Assembly (NCBI GenBank): GCA_017645585.1 | Contig: JAGCOF010000057.1 | Coordinates: 1-50,093, forward strand | Direction: 5' to 3' | Source of the DNA: Bacteroidales bacterium | Lineage (GTDB): Bacteria > Bacteroidota > Bacteroidia > Bacteroidales > P3 | Length of the DNA: 50,093 bases | Shown here: piece by piece, positions 30,934 to 40,577 of the stretch | Numbering within the stretch: the stretch's first letter is position 1 | Layout of the letters: the number at the start of each line of letters is the position of its first letter | Program-made: the position numbers and the translations under genes | The notes under the pieces: model-generated | Told to the model about the DNA's origin: nothing | Database searches by the model: none | Seen by the model: only the letters and a program-made list of their open reading frames with translations

Positions 30934-33039
30934 ATGGCAATCATTGGAAGTATCAGAAAACATTCGTGGATAGCTGTAGTCCTGGTGGGCGGTGCTATCT
31001 TGGCCTTTATCTTTCAGGACCTGTCCAAGAACAGGAGTGGTATCCCCGATGTGGGTAAAGTCAATGCCACCACGATGACCTCGCAGCGTTTCAACGAGCT
31101 GGTGACCGAGATGGAGAACAACTACAAGATGCAGCAGCAGACCACGCAAATCCCGTCGGATGTGGAGAACCAGATCCGTGAGATGGTGTGGGAACAGTTC
31201 GTTGATGAGACTCTCATGGAGGAGCAGACCACGAAACTCGGCCTCACCGTTACGGCTGCCGAGTTGAGCGACATGTACACCGGTATGTTTATCCACCCCG
31301 CCGTGCGTCAGTCGTTTACCGACCCGCAGACCGGCCGCTTCGAACTGCAGCAGGTGAACTATTGGATTGACAACTTCGACAACCTCGACACCATGCGCCG
31401 CATGCAGTGGGTCGAGCTGGAGAAGAATGTGAGACGCGACCGCGAGCAGCAGAAATACAACAGCCTTATCAGCAACGGCTTCTACATGCCCAAGGCTATC
31501 AATGAGAAGATTGCCTCCTACAACAGCGAGGCTTCCAACGTGCGTGTGGCCGCCCTGCCCTACAGCAGTGTGGCTGACGAAGAGGCCGCCATCAACGATG
31601 ACGACTTCAAGGCCTACTACGATGAGCACCGCGCCGAGTTCCGCGTGCAGGAAGAGATGCGCGAGTTGGAGTTCATCACCTTCCCGGTTAACCCCACCCC
31701 CGAGGACCTGACCGACATTGAGAACGATGTGAAGAAGGTGTGGGAAGAGTTCCAAACCGTGCCCGAGGACGAGATTGCTTTCTTTGTCAACGCTGAGTCG
31801 GACCGCAGCTATGACTCCTCCTATGTGAAGGCTGCCACCTTCAAGGCCCCCTTCGACGAGCAGATTGCTGCCGCCAGCGCCGGTTCGTTCCTGGCTCCTG
31901 TGATGGCCGGTGGCGAGTGGATGATGGCCAAGGTGATGGGCAGCGCCGTGCGCCCCGACAGCCTGCGTGCCAGCGTCGTCTATATCCTCAACAGCAATGC
32001 CGGTGGCGGTATCACCCGCTCGGACGACCAGGCCAAGCACCTGGCCGACAGCGTGCTGGCATTGGTCAATGGCAACAAGATGAGCTTTGAGCAGGCCGTG
32101 GAGCAGTTCAGCGACGATCCGCAGAAGGGCGAAACCCTGGGCGACATGAATTGGCAGCTCGACGGTGGCTACGGCTTCCTGAATGAGCAGATTATCAACA
32201 CCCCCGTGGGACAGAGCTTCCTCTTCACCCACCCGATGGGTGTGGGATACTTCGTGGTGAAGGTGACCGACAAGACCCCCGCCACCAAGAAGTATCGTGT
32301 GGCCTTGATTACTCGCGAGATAGTTCCCTCGAACAATACCAACCGCGCCATCTATAACGAGGCCAACCGCTTTGCCGGTCAGAACCGCAGTATCGATGCC
32401 TTCGACGCGGCCGCCCGTGAGCAGAACATGCAGGTGCGTAGCGCCCGTGTGAACATGATGAGCGACAACATGGCCGGTGTGCCCAACGCCCGTAGCATCG
32501 TGCAGTGGGCCTACAACGAGGACACCAAGGTGGGTGCTGTGGCCGACCAGGTCTATGAGTGCGACGGCATGTTTGTGGTTGTGGCACTGAAGGATGTCTA
32601 CCGCAAGGGTATCGCCACCCTCGACCAAATGCGCCCGATGATTGAGCAGCAGGTGCGTCTCGACAAGAAGGCCCAGGTGCTGATGGAGCGTGCCAATGCT
32701 GCCGTCAAGGCCGGCCAGGATATTAATTCGGTGGCTGTGGCCCTGAATGTGGCTGTCGACACCCTCGAAGGTGTGTCGTTCGGCGACTACAACCTGCAGC
32801 AGTTCGGCATGGAGCCCAAGGTGCTGGCCGCTGTGGCCGCTACCAAGAACGGCATTGTCGGCCCTGTCAAGGGTGCCAACGGTGTCTATGTGGTGCAGGT
32901 CGACGGCAAGGTGGCCCGCGAGGTCAATGCCAACGAGATGAACCGCATGGAGCAGGGTCTCACCATCAAGTCGCGCTATGTCGGCCAGGTGCTGCGCAGC
33001 GCCGCCAAGATTACTGACCAGCGTAACAAATTCTTCTAA
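30934..33039 (+). CDS. PpiD-like peptidylprolyl isomerase / SurA-type periplasmic chaperone
   Basis: The 701-residue product has an N-terminal membrane anchor (residues about 10-28, WIAVVLVGGAILAFIF), a SurA/PpiD-type helical domain (about 40-220) and a parvulin-like domain around residues 340-450 (DQAKHLADSVLALVNGN, FSDDPQKGETLGDMNW, PVGQSFLF, VGYFVVKVTDK). The C-terminal 250 residues complete the chaperone fold. It would assist folding of exported proteins from the inner membrane. The protein is rich in acidic residues and Gln, as in other Bacteroidales members. Confidence 0.88.
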   Translation: MAIIGSIRKHSWIAVVLVGGAILAFIFQDLSKNRSGIPDVGKVNATTMTSQRFNELVTEMENNYKMQQQTTQIPSDVENQIREMVWEQFVDETLMEEQTTKLGLTVTAAELSDMYTGMFIHPAVRQSFTDPQTGRFELQQVNYWIDNFDNLDTMRRMQWVELEKNVRRDREQQKYNSLISNGFYMPKAINEKIASYNSEASNVRVAALPYSSVADEEAAINDDDFKAYYDEHRAEFRVQEEMRELEFITFPVNPTPEDLTDIENDVKKVWEEFQTVPEDEIAFFVNAESDRSYDSSYVKAATFKAPFDEQIAAASAGSFLAPVMAGGEWMMAKVMGSAVRPDSLRASVVYILNSNAGGGITRSDDQAKHLADSVLALVNGNKMSFEQAVEQFSDDPQKGETLGDMNWQLDGGYGFLNEQIINTPVGQSFLFTHPMGVGYFVVKVTDKTPATKKYRVALITREIVPSNNTNRAIYNEANRFAGQNRSIDAFDAAAREQNMQVRSARVNMMSDNMAGVPNARSIVQWAYNEDTKVGAVADQVYECDGMFVVVALKDVYRKGIATLDQMRPMIEQQVRLDKKAQVLMERANAAVKAGQDINSVAVALNVAVDTLEGVSFGDYNLQQFGMEPKVLAAVAATKNGIVGPVKGANGVYVVQVDGKVAREVNANEMNRMEQGLTIKSRYVGQVLRSAAKITDQRNKFF

Positions 33040-33053
33040 TAGATAAGCGTATT

Positions 33054-33135
33054 GGTTTAAGGTTTAAAGTTTAAGGTTAAAGGGATGCAGACATCAACTT
33101 GACCTTAAACTTTAAACCTTAAACTTTAAACTTAA
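33054..33135. repeat. Heptamer tracts as inverted repeat between ppiD and M23 genes
   Basis: Left arm: GGTTTAA, GGTTTAA, AGTTTAA, GG (33054-33076). Right arm: CTTAAAC, TTTAAAC, CTTAAAC, TTTAAAC and TTAAACT (33104-33138). The arms are complementary over about 20 bases with a loop of about 27 bases. Here the heptamer family forms a stem, which could fold in RNA. Confidence 0.85.
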
Positions 33136-33147
33136 ACTCCTGTAGTC

Positions 33148-34053
33148 ATGGGACTGAAGAAATGGTGGTATAGGCTGAAGGACAACCCCGTCACCGATGT
33201 AATCAAGCGGAAGCACCGCTTTGTGGTGATGGACACTGACACCTTCAAGGAGAAGTTCTCCTTCCAGCTGTCGGGCATCAACCTTTTTGTCACCATTGGT
33301 GTCACCATCATTGTCCTTATCCTGCTCACCACTGTGCTCATCGCCTTTACGCCGTTGCGCGAGTGGATACCGGGCTACACCGACACCCGCATGGTGGAGC
33401 AGACCTATGAGAACGCCAAGAAGATTGACTCGCTGCAGACGCAGTTGGAAAACCAGGAGTGGATGATTGCCACGATGCAGGCGGTGTTGCGCGGAGAAGA
33501 GTTGGGCAGCGACCCCGAGGCTCCGCAAAGCGACAGCGCCGCCAACCTGCAGCAGTTGGCCAAAGCCTACCGTCACACGGTGGAGGACAGCCTCTTGCGT
33601 CTTGAGGTGGAGCGTGAGGATAACCGCTACCAGGTGAAGGAGACTTCCACGTTGGCCAGCACTTCGGCGTCCGATGCCGCCCCCGCTATCACGCATCTCT
33701 TCTTTCCACCGCTCAAGGGCAATATACTGACTCCCTACAGCGCCTCGCACCATGGGGTTGACATTGCCGGCGATGCCACACGAGCGGTGTGTGCTGCCTA
33801 CAATGGCACCGTTATCTTCGCTGGTTTTACTGCCGAGCGAGGCCATGTGATTGCGTTACAACATCCTGGGAATGTGGTCACCGTATATCAAAACAACGGC
33901 TCGCTACTGAAACGGCAGGGCGATGCCGTGCGTGCCGGAGAGCCTATAGCCTATGTCGGTAATGGAGGCCGTCAGGAGTTAGGAACCTACTTGCATTTTG
34001 AGATATGGGTGGGCGGTGTGGCCGTCAACCCCGAGGAGTATATATCATTTTAA
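33148..34053 (+). CDS. M23-family envelope protein with degenerate active site
   Basis: The 301-residue product has a membrane helix at about 44-68, a helical linker and a C-terminal LytM/M23 fold (about 190-298). Zinc ligands are kept: His201-x3-Asp205 (HHGVD) and His283 (YLHFEIW). The first catalytic histidine of the HxH motif is replaced by Tyr281. The other catalytic His, normally in YAH, is replaced by Gln/Asn at VYQNN (248-249). It may bind zinc but is probably a poor or inactive hydrolase. A regulatory role on other peptidoglycan enzymes, as for EnvC, is inferred. It precedes dxr by 8 bases. Confidence 0.85.
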   Translation: MGLKKWWYRLKDNPVTDVIKRKHRFVVMDTDTFKEKFSFQLSGINLFVTIGVTIIVLILLTTVLIAFTPLREWIPGYTDTRMVEQTYENAKKIDSLQTQLENQEWMIATMQAVLRGEELGSDPEAPQSDSAANLQQLAKAYRHTVEDSLLRLEVEREDNRYQVKETSTLASTSASDAAPAITHLFFPPLKGNILTPYSASHHGVDIAGDATRAVCAAYNGTVIFAGFTAERGHVIALQHPGNVVTVYQNNGSLLKRQGDAVRAGEPIAYVGNGGRQELGTYLHFEIWVGGVAVNPEEYISF

Positions 34054-34061
34054 AAGACAAA

Positions 34062-35189
34062 GTGAAACGTATAGCCATATTGGGATCCACAGGGTCGATA
34101 GGGACGCAGACGCTAAACGTTGTGAGGCGTCACCGCGACCGTATGGCTGTCGAGGTGTTGTGTGCCGGTTCTAATGCCACCCTCCTCGTCGAGCAGGCCC
34201 GTGAGTTCAATCCCAACACCGTGGTGATTGCCGACGAGGGCAAGTATGCCCAGGTACGGGATGCGCTGAAAGACAGCGACGTGAAGGTCTTTGCAGGCGA
34301 GGCGGCGATGATCGACGTGATGGAGATGGAGAGCATCGACATCGTTGTGGCGGCTATCGTGGGCTTTGCAGGCCTCAAGCCGACCTTGCGTGCCATAGAA
34401 CATGGCAAACCTGTGGCCCTTGCCAATAAGGAAACAATGGTGGTGGCCGGTGCCATTGTCACCGAAGCCGCACTTCGGCACCATGTTCCCATTCTTCCGG
34501 TCGATAGCGAACATTCCGCCATCTTCCAATGCCTGGTGGGGGAGAACAGCCATGTGGACAAGATACTGCTCACCGCCAGCGGTGGCCCCTTCCGTGGAAA
34601 GAAACGCGAGGAGCTGGTGGGCGTCACCCTGGAACAGACACTCAAGCATCCCAATTGGAGCATGGGCCGCAAGGTGACCATTGACTCGGCCACGCTGATG
34701 AACAAAGGCCTGGAGGTCATTGAGGCCAAATGGCTCTTCAGTGTGGAGGCCAACGACATAGAAGTGGTGGTGCATCCACAGTCGGTAGTGCACTCGATGG
34801 TGCAGTTCAGCGACGGAAGCATCAAGGCACAGATGGGCGTGCCGACCATGGAGACCCCGATACAATACGCCCTTACGTTCCCCGAACGCATCGAGAGCCA
34901 TATCCCGAGACTCGACTTCGCCAACTACCCAAACCTCACCTTCGAGAAACCCGACCGTGACACTTTCCGTTGCCTTGATTTGGCTTACCGTGCCATTGCC
35001 CAGGGAGGCAATATGCCTTGCGTGATGAACGCCGCCAACGAGGTGGCTGTGCAGCGTTTTATCGACAGCAAGATAGGCTTTCTTGACATTGCCGACCATG
35101 TCGAAGCCGCTATGCAGCGTGCCACCTTCATCGCCAAGCCGACCCTTGACGACCTTTTGCAAACTGATAAAACCGTTAGAAATCAATGA
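34062..35189 (+). CDS. dxr: 1-deoxy-D-xylulose 5-phosphate reductoisomerase
   Basis: A GTG at 34062 starts the protein at VKRIAILGSTGSIGTQTLNVV, the NADPH-binding start; the ATG at 34005 lies inside the previous gene. The product of 375 residues has ALANKETMVVAGAIV, LPVDSEHSAIFQC, SGGPFRGKKREEL, MGRKVTIDSATLMNKGLEV and MNAANEVAV, with metal ligands in DSEHS and NKGLE. This is the second step of the MEP isoprenoid pathway. The stop overlaps the rseP ATG (ATGA). Confidence 0.96.
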   Translation: MKRIAILGSTGSIGTQTLNVVRRHRDRMAVEVLCAGSNATLLVEQAREFNPNTVVIADEGKYAQVRDALKDSDVKVFAGEAAMIDVMEMESIDIVVAAIVGFAGLKPTLRAIEHGKPVALANKETMVVAGAIVTEAALRHHVPILPVDSEHSAIFQCLVGENSHVDKILLTASGGPFRGKKREELVGVTLEQTLKHPNWSMGRKVTIDSATLMNKGLEVIEAKWLFSVEANDIEVVVHPQSVVHSMVQFSDGSIKAQMGVPTMETPIQYALTFPERIESHIPRLDFANYPNLTFEKPDRDTFRCLDLAYRAIAQGGNMPCVMNAANEVAVQRFIDSKIGFLDIADHVEAAMQRATFIAKPTLDDLLQTDKTVRNQ

Positions 35190-36586
35190 GACTGTTAGCT
35201 TTACTGCTGAGTTTGACGCTCTTGGTGGCCACCCATGAATTGGGTCACCTCTTCTTTGCCAAGCTCTTTCGCACGCGCGTGCGCAGATACTATATATTTT
35301 TCAATTGGAAGTTCTCCATACTGAAAGCCAAGAAGTTTGGCGGCAAGTGGCACTTCCTCTTCTTCAATGCAAAAACACCTGATTCGTGGGACGAGAAGAA
35401 CTTGGCCCCTGAGGACCAGAACAATACCTTGTGGGGTCTCGGCTGGATACCGCTCGGCGGCTACTGCGACATAGCGGGCATGATTGACGAGACCAAGGGC
35501 GCCAAGGACTTGGAGAGCACTCCGCAACCATGGGAGTACCGTACCAAGCCCGCTTGGCAGCGTCTGTGCATCATCAGCGGCGGTATCTTGGTCAACTTCC
35601 TCTCAGCATTGCTTCTGTACGCCTGCATCTTCGCTCATTGGGGCAAGGATGAGCTGCCGCTGCGTGAGGCCTCTTTGGGCTATGACTATCACCAAGTGAT
35701 GCTTGACGAAGGTTTCCTCAACGGCGACATTATCTATGCCGTTGACGGACAGGAGATGTATGAGTTTGCCGATGCTTCCACCGCTATCCTGCTCAACAAC
35801 CCTCGTCAGGTCACGGTGCTTCGTGGCGATTCCTTGGTGGACATCCCGATTGGTGACGGATTGATTGAACGTATCAACCATGAAAGCCCCAAGAGCCTGA
35901 TTGAGCCGCGCATGCCGTTTGTGGTGAAGTCCTTGGTGTCGGGCTCCAATGCCGAAAAAGCAGGCCTGAAGGCGGGCGACAGCATTGTCAGTGTCAACGA
36001 CACTATGCTGGCGGCTTTCTCTGCCATTACAAACTCCTTTAAATATCATAGAGAAGACTCGGTTTGTTTGGGCTTCTACCGTGATGGCAACTACATGCAG
36101 CTGCCCGTATTCGTCAGTGAGAGTGCCACGATAGGCGTCTATGCCGAGACCGATATTGCACGCCTCTTCAAGGGCTATCGTCATGTTGAATACACCTTCT
36201 GGCAGGCGCTTCCCGCCGGTATCAGTTACGGTTGGAAGACCCTCGTCACTTATGTCTCCTCGCTCAAGGTGCTCTTCTCGCCTGGTGGCACACGCAACCT
36301 TGGAGGCTTCGGCACCATGGCGCAGCTCTTCCCCGAAACATGGAATTGGCAGGCCTTCTGGAACCTCACGGCTCTGCTGGCGTTGATCCTGGCGTTCATG
36401 AACATCATCCCCATCCCAGGTCTCGACGGCGGCCATATCATGTTCACCCTTTGGGAGATGATTACCGGCCGCAAGCCCTCCGACAAGTTCCTCAATGTAG
36501 TGCAGAATATCGGAATGTTCCTCTTGCTGGCACTGCTGATATTGGCCAACGGCAACGATTTGCTTCGTGCATTGGGCCTTATGTAA
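35186..36586 (+). CDS. rseP: Site-2 intramembrane metalloprotease RseP
   Basis: The 466-residue product has the zinc motif HELGH (residues 17-21), a second zinc motif LDGGH (about 411-415) and two PDZ-like regions between them (around DEGFLNGDIIYAVDGQEM and GLKAGDSIVSVND). It cleaves membrane-anchored regulators, including anti-sigma factors and signal peptides. The dxr-rseP order is common in bacteria. The small membrane protein at 1040 is a possible substrate, but nothing links them directly. Confidence 0.93.
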   Translation: MRLLALLLSLTLLVATHELGHLFFAKLFRTRVRRYYIFFNWKFSILKAKKFGGKWHFLFFNAKTPDSWDEKNLAPEDQNNTLWGLGWIPLGGYCDIAGMIDETKGAKDLESTPQPWEYRTKPAWQRLCIISGGILVNFLSALLLYACIFAHWGKDELPLREASLGYDYHQVMLDEGFLNGDIIYAVDGQEMYEFADASTAILLNNPRQVTVLRGDSLVDIPIGDGLIERINHESPKSLIEPRMPFVVKSLVSGSNAEKAGLKAGDSIVSVNDTMLAAFSAITNSFKYHREDSVCLGFYRDGNYMQLPVFVSESATIGVYAETDIARLFKGYRHVEYTFWQALPAGISYGWKTLVTYVSSLKVLFSPGGTRNLGGFGTMAQLFPETWNWQAFWNLTALLALILAFMNIIPIPGLDGGHIMFTLWEMITGRKPSDKFLNVVQNIGMFLLLALLILANGNDLLRALGLM

Positions 36587-36592
36587 CATGTT

Positions 36593-38008
36593 ATGAAGAA
36601 AATCGACCGACTCATACTCCGCTCGTTCATTGGCCCGCTGCTGCTGACGTTCTCCATCTCGGTTTTTGTGCTGTTGATGCAGTTCGTGTGGAAGTACATC
36701 GACGACCTGGTTGGCAAGGGACTTGAGTTCTCGGTCATTGCAGAACTGCTGATGTATGCTTCGGCCACCTTTGTCCCTATGGCCCTGCCCATTGCAGTGC
36801 TTTTCGCCTCCATTATGACGATGGGCAACTTTGGCGAGAAGTATGAGTTGGTAGCTATGAAGGCAGGCGGTATCTCCGTGAGTCGTGTGATGATGCCCAT
36901 GACCCTGGTGGTGTTGATGCTTACCGGCATGGCCTTCTATTTTGCCAACAATGTGATGCCCTCCGCCATGCTTAAGTATCGCATGACGCTTTACGACGTC
37001 ACGCGCAAGAAGCCTGCCGTCAACATCCGTCCAGGCGAGTACTATAAGGACATCGAAGGCTATGTAATCCGTGTGGGCAGCAAGGATCCCGACGGCCGTA
37101 CATTGCACGACGTCATCATCTACGACCACTCCAAGGGTATGAGTGAAACCACCGTCATTGTCGCCCAGCGAGGCGTGATGCAGTCTTCGCCCGACAACCG
37201 CTACCTGCGCTTCACCCTCAATGACGGCTATTCCTACACCGAATCCACCACGGGCGAGAACTACAACCGTCGCCCCCTAACCTCCATCGGATTCGCCGAG
37301 CAGACAATCACGTTCGATATATCCTCTTTTGCTTTCAACCGTAGCGGCGAAGACCTCTTCAAGGGCAGCTACCAGATGATGAATGTGGCCCAGCTTGACA
37401 CCACGGTGCGTCGGTTGGAGGATTCGTTTGTCGAGCGCCGGCAGCAGTGCCGCAACGATATCACCATCAGCCTGCACGCATGGAACCAATACAAGGCCGG
37501 CAAGGAGGTTGTAGAGAAAGAGGAGGACACAGAGCGTCCGGAGCTTAGGCCCGAAGAACGCCGTCGTCGTATCTATAACTATGCCATCAATTCCGCTACT
37601 TCGGGAGCCAAGGACGCCAAGATGAATGCCGAGTTGCAGCAGGCTGATCGCGAGTATATCAACCGCCACTATATCGAGTGGCAGCGCAAATACACCCTTT
37701 CTGTGGCCTGTTTGCTGCTGTTCCTTATTGGAGCCCCCTTTGGTTCCATTGTGCGCAAGGGAGGTCTTGGCTTGCCGCTGGTAGCATCGGTCCTGTTCTT
37801 TGTTATCTACTATATTATAGGCATGATTTCCGAGAAGGCGGTTCGCGAGGGCGTTATCGGTCCCATAGGCATGTGGATCAGCACTTTTGCTATGCTGCCC
37901 ATTGGCATTATCCTTACCTTCCAAGCCACCACTGACTCTTCGCTCTTCGATGCCGCCTCGTGGAAGCGTTTCTTCCAACGACTCTTGGGGCTCAAGCAGG
38001 GTACATGA
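36593..38008 (+). CDS. LptF/LptG-family permease (YjgP/YjgQ)
   Basis: The 471-residue protein has three N-terminal membrane segments (about 8-30, 60-82, 100-122, including SVFVLLMQFVWKYIDDLVGKG), a periplasmic beta-rich domain, and three segments near the C terminus. This is the YjgP/YjgQ layout of the LptB2FG lipopolysaccharide exporter. Bacteroidota often carry a single such gene at this location. It starts 6 bases after rseP, so dxr, rseP and this gene are probably co-transcribed. Confidence 0.9.
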   Translation: MKKIDRLILRSFIGPLLLTFSISVFVLLMQFVWKYIDDLVGKGLEFSVIAELLMYASATFVPMALPIAVLFASIMTMGNFGEKYELVAMKAGGISVSRVMMPMTLVVLMLTGMAFYFANNVMPSAMLKYRMTLYDVTRKKPAVNIRPGEYYKDIEGYVIRVGSKDPDGRTLHDVIIYDHSKGMSETTVIVAQRGVMQSSPDNRYLRFTLNDGYSYTESTTGENYNRRPLTSIGFAEQTITFDISSFAFNRSGEDLFKGSYQMMNVAQLDTTVRRLEDSFVERRQQCRNDITISLHAWNQYKAGKEVVEKEEDTERPELRPEERRRRIYNYAINSATSGAKDAKMNAELQQADREYINRHYIEWQRKYTLSVACLLLFLIGAPFGSIVRKGGLGLPLVASVLFFVIYYIIGMISEKAVREGVIGPIGMWISTFAMLPIGIILTFQATTDSSLFDAASWKRFFQRLLGLKQGT

Positions 38009-38021
38009 GAATTATATCATT

Positions 38022-38798
38022 ATGAAAGAGATACACAACTTTACCATCATTGACCGCCAGCAGCGGGGCGAGCACTATTTCTCGCTTGTGCTCAAGCATG
38101 GCGGCCACATGCAACCCATTGCTCCCGGGCAATTTGTCGAGGTTCTGGTCGAGGACGAGCCACGCGTCATGCTGCGGCGACCCATTTCGGTGCACGATGT
38201 CGACCCCGAGGCTGGCACGCTGAGCCTCCTCATACAGGTTGTTGGCAACGGCACCCGTCGACTGAGCCTTCTGCAAGTGGGTGACCATCTCAATCTGGTA
38301 TATCCCCTTGGGCATGGTTTCACCACCGACCTCCCGGCCGGCAGCCGTGCTTTGCTGGTGGGTGGCGGCGCTGGCACTGCTCCTCTGTTGCATCTTGCCA
38401 AAGAGCTGAAAGCAAAGGGTGTGCAGTGCACCATCCTCCTTGGAGGACGCACCGCTAACCTCATTCCTGTGCGCGACGAGTTCCAGCCCTACGGCACCCT
38501 CTGCCTCACCACCGACGATGGCTCAATGGGTCACAAGGGTTTGGTGGTCAGTCATCCCGCTTTCAGTGAACCCTACGACATGATTTATACCTGCGGACCT
38601 ACGCCCATGATGAAGGCGGTGGCTCGCAGCGCTGCCGAGCGTGGCTTGCGCTGCGAGGTGAGCCTCGAAAACATGATGGCTTGCGGTGTCGGTGCCTGCC
38701 TCTGCTGCGTCACCGACACCGACGAGGGACACCGCTGCGTCTGCAAAGACGGCCCTGTGTTCGATATTTCCACACTTAAAAAATGGTATCAATGCTAA
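38022..38798 (+). CDS. pyrK: Dihydroorotate dehydrogenase electron-transfer subunit
   Basis: Start at 38022 ([10 protein letters not shown]). The 258-residue product has the FAD motif MLRRPISV, the NAD-binding glycine motif [19 protein letters not shown], and the [2Fe-2S] cysteines C221-x4-C226-x2-C229-x11-C241. It couples PyrD to NAD+ (class 1B enzyme) in UMP synthesis. The last 7 bases overlap the pyrD start. The earlier in-frame ATG at 37887 lies inside the previous gene. Confidence 0.95.
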   Translation: MKEIHNFTIIDRQQRGEHYFSLVLKHGGHMQPIAPGQFVEVLVEDEPRVMLRRPISVHDVDPEAGTLSLLIQVVGNGTRRLSLLQVGDHLNLVYPLGHGFTTDLPAGSRALLVGGGAGTAPLLHLAKELKAKGVQCTILLGGRTANLIPVRDEFQPYGTLCLTTDDGSMGHKGLVVSHPAFSEPYDMIYTCGPTPMMKAVARSAAERGLRCEVSLENMMACGVGACLCCVTDTDEGHRCVCKDGPVFDISTLKKWYQC

Positions 38799-39691
38799 AC
38801 GTCAACATACACAATCTCAGTTTAAAGAACCCTGTGATGACCGCCAGCGGCACCTTTGGCTATGGCGAGGAGTTCGCCGACTTTGTCAACCTTGAGCGCT
38901 TGGGTGGCTTCATTGTCAAGGGCACCACCGGCAGCCATCGTGAGGGCAACCCTTATCCCCGTATGGCCGAAACCCCCTTGGGGATGCTCAACGCCGTGGG
39001 GCTGCAGAACGGCGGTGTGGAGAAGTTCTGTGCCGAGGTGTATCATAGAATCAAGCACTTGGACACCAATATCATCGTTAATGTCAGCGGCTCTTCCATT
39101 GAGGAATACTGTTCGGTGGCCGAGCAGATAGATGCGCTGGACAAGATACCCGCCATCGAGCTGAACATTAGCTGCCCCAACGTCAAGAAGGGCGGCATGG
39201 GCTTCGGAACAAACCCCGATATGGCGGCACAAGTGGTCAACGAGGTGCGCAAAGTATACCATAAGACGCTGATAGTAAAGCTGACACCCAATGTAACGAG
39301 CATCGTCGACATCGCCAAAGCGGTCGAAGGTGCCGGTGCCGACAGCGTCAGCCTCATCAACACCCTGTTGGGCATGGCCATTGATGTGGAGCGCCAGCGG
39401 CCTTACCTCAGCACCATCACCGGCGGCTTGAGTGGCCCCTGTGTGAAGCCCGTGGCTGTGCGCATGGTGTGGCAAGTGGCTCATGCCGTGCAGATTCCCG
39501 TTATCGGCTTGGGTGGCATCAGTACTGCTGCCGATGCGCTGGAGTTCCTCATGGCTGGTGCCAAAGCCATCCAGGTAGGCACCGCCAACTTCGTCGACCC
39601 TGCCGTTACCATGAAGATTATCGACGGCCTTGAAGATTATTGCAATCGTCATGGTATCAAGGACATCAACGAGATTATCGGCATAATATGA
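38792..39691 (+). CDS. pyrD: Dihydroorotate dehydrogenase, class 1B catalytic subunit
   Basis: Start at 38792 (MLNVNIHNL); an ATG at 38783 is also possible. The product of about 299 residues has [34 protein letters not shown] with the catalytic Cys, [23 protein letters not shown] and [21 protein letters not shown]. It oxidises dihydroorotate to orotate with PyrK. The stop overlaps the next ATG. Confidence 0.96.
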   Translation: MLNVNIHNLSLKNPVMTASGTFGYGEEFADFVNLERLGGFIVKGTTGSHREGNPYPRMAETPLGMLNAVGLQNGGVEKFCAEVYHRIKHLDTNIIVNVSGSSIEEYCSVAEQIDALDKIPAIELNISCPNVKKGGMGFGTNPDMAAQVVNEVRKVYHKTLIVKLTPNVTSIVDIAKAVEGAGADSVSLINTLLGMAIDVERQRPYLSTITGGLSGPCVKPVAVRMVWQVAHAVQIPVIGLGGISTAADALEFLMAGAKAIQVGTANFVDPAVTMKIIDGLEDYCNRHGIKDINEIIGII

Positions 39692-40527
39692 TTTTGGTGG
39701 CCGACAGCGGGAGCACCAAGACCACTTGGGCGCAGGTAGGAACTGATAACATGATTGTTACCGAGGGCCTGAATCCTCATTTCACCACCGATGAGCAGTT
39801 CCTCGCCGCCTGCCGTCAAGTCAGCCAACACTTTTCACTTTCTACTTTTCACTTTTCACTTTACTTCTATGGTGCCGGCTGTGGTGCCGACCGTCAGCGG
39901 CAACGGGTGAAGGAGTTGCTTGCCTCGTTTCTTCGGCCTGAAATAGTCGAAGTTGATACAGATATGCTTGGTGCCTGTCGTGCTGTCAGTGGCGACCATG
40001 CAGGCCTTGTGGGCATCCTTGGCACCGGCAGCAATGCTTGCTACTACGACGGGCAACACATTGCTTGCCAACCCGTCAGCACGGGCTTTATCATGGGCGA
40101 CAACGGATCGGCCAATCACGTGGGTCGTATATTGCTCAACGACTATCTGACGCAGCGTATGCCCGACGGGCTAAGGTGTTTGTTCCATGAGGCTTATCCC
40201 ATGAGCGATGCTCAACTCATCGATGCCGTCTACCACCAACCCAATGCCAACCGTTTCCTCGCTTCGCTGGCTCCCTTTGCGGTGCGGAATGAAGAGGAAG
40301 ACTATTGTGCCGAAGTGATACGCACGGCACTGCATGATTTCTACTATGGCCCCTTGACCACCGTCATTGAACGTAGTGGCTGCGGCGACGTGGAGCTTCA
40401 CCTTGTGGGCGGCTTTGCCAAAGCCATCGAACCCACCCTGCGCCGCTACCTCGCCGACCTCGGTCAACCGGTAGGCACCGTCCTCGCCGACCCCATGCCG
40501 GGTTTGCTTGCCTATCACAACAAATAA
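39688..40527 (+). CDS. BadF/BadG-type ATPase (N-acetylglucosamine-kinase-like)
   Basis: Start at 39688 shares ATGA with pyrD. The 279-residue product has the ATP phosphate-1 motif [17 protein letters not shown], a second motif [15 protein letters not shown] and [12 protein letters not shown]. These are features of the BadF/BadG/BcrA/BcrD ATPase family, which includes GlcNAc kinases. A heptamer tract inserts [10 protein letters not shown] at residues about 48-59, after the first conserved domain strand. The substrate cannot be assigned from sequence alone. A terminator follows directly. Confidence 0.8.
   Translation: MILVADSGSTKTTWAQVGTDNMIVTEGLNPHFTTDEQFLAACRQVSQHFSLSTFHFSLYFYGAGCGADRQRQRVKELLASFLRPEIVEVDTDMLGACRAVSGDHAGLVGILGTGSNACYYDGQHIACQPVSTGFIMGDNGSANHVGRILLNDYLTQRMPDGLRCLFHEAYPMSDAQLIDAVYHQPNANRFLASLAPFAVRNEEEDYCAEVIRTALHDFYYGPLTTVIERSGCGDVELHLVGGFAKAIEPTLRRYLADLGQPVGTVLADPMPGLLAYHNK
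39831..39864. repeat. In-frame heptamer tract (CTTTTCA units) in the BadF-type kinase gene
   Basis: Units CTTTTCA, CTTTCTA, CTTTTCA, CTTTTCA and a partial unit CTTTACT. The encoded peptide is a run of Phe, Ser, Thr and His that looks foreign to the kinase fold. Confidence 0.85.
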
Positions 40528-40530
40528 GAA

Positions 40531-40556
40531 AGCCGTGGCGGTTGCCACGGCTTTTC
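40531..40556 (+). terminator. Intrinsic terminator after the BadF-type kinase gene
   Basis: AGCCGTGGC and GCCACGGCT (40531-40552) with a GGTT loop, followed by TTTTC; the opposite side is A-rich, so it could serve both converging genes. Confidence 0.85.
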
Positions 40557-40577
40557 TATTTAAGATTCTCTCAACAT

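Noticed and set aside
30925-32628. Minus-strand open frame of 567 codons opposite ppiD
   Set aside because: Antisense shadow caused by codon bias; no start context, no domain.
35603-37129. Minus-strand open frame of 508 codons opposite rseP and lptF/G
   Set aside because: It spans two real genes and their junction; His/Gln-rich product without family features.
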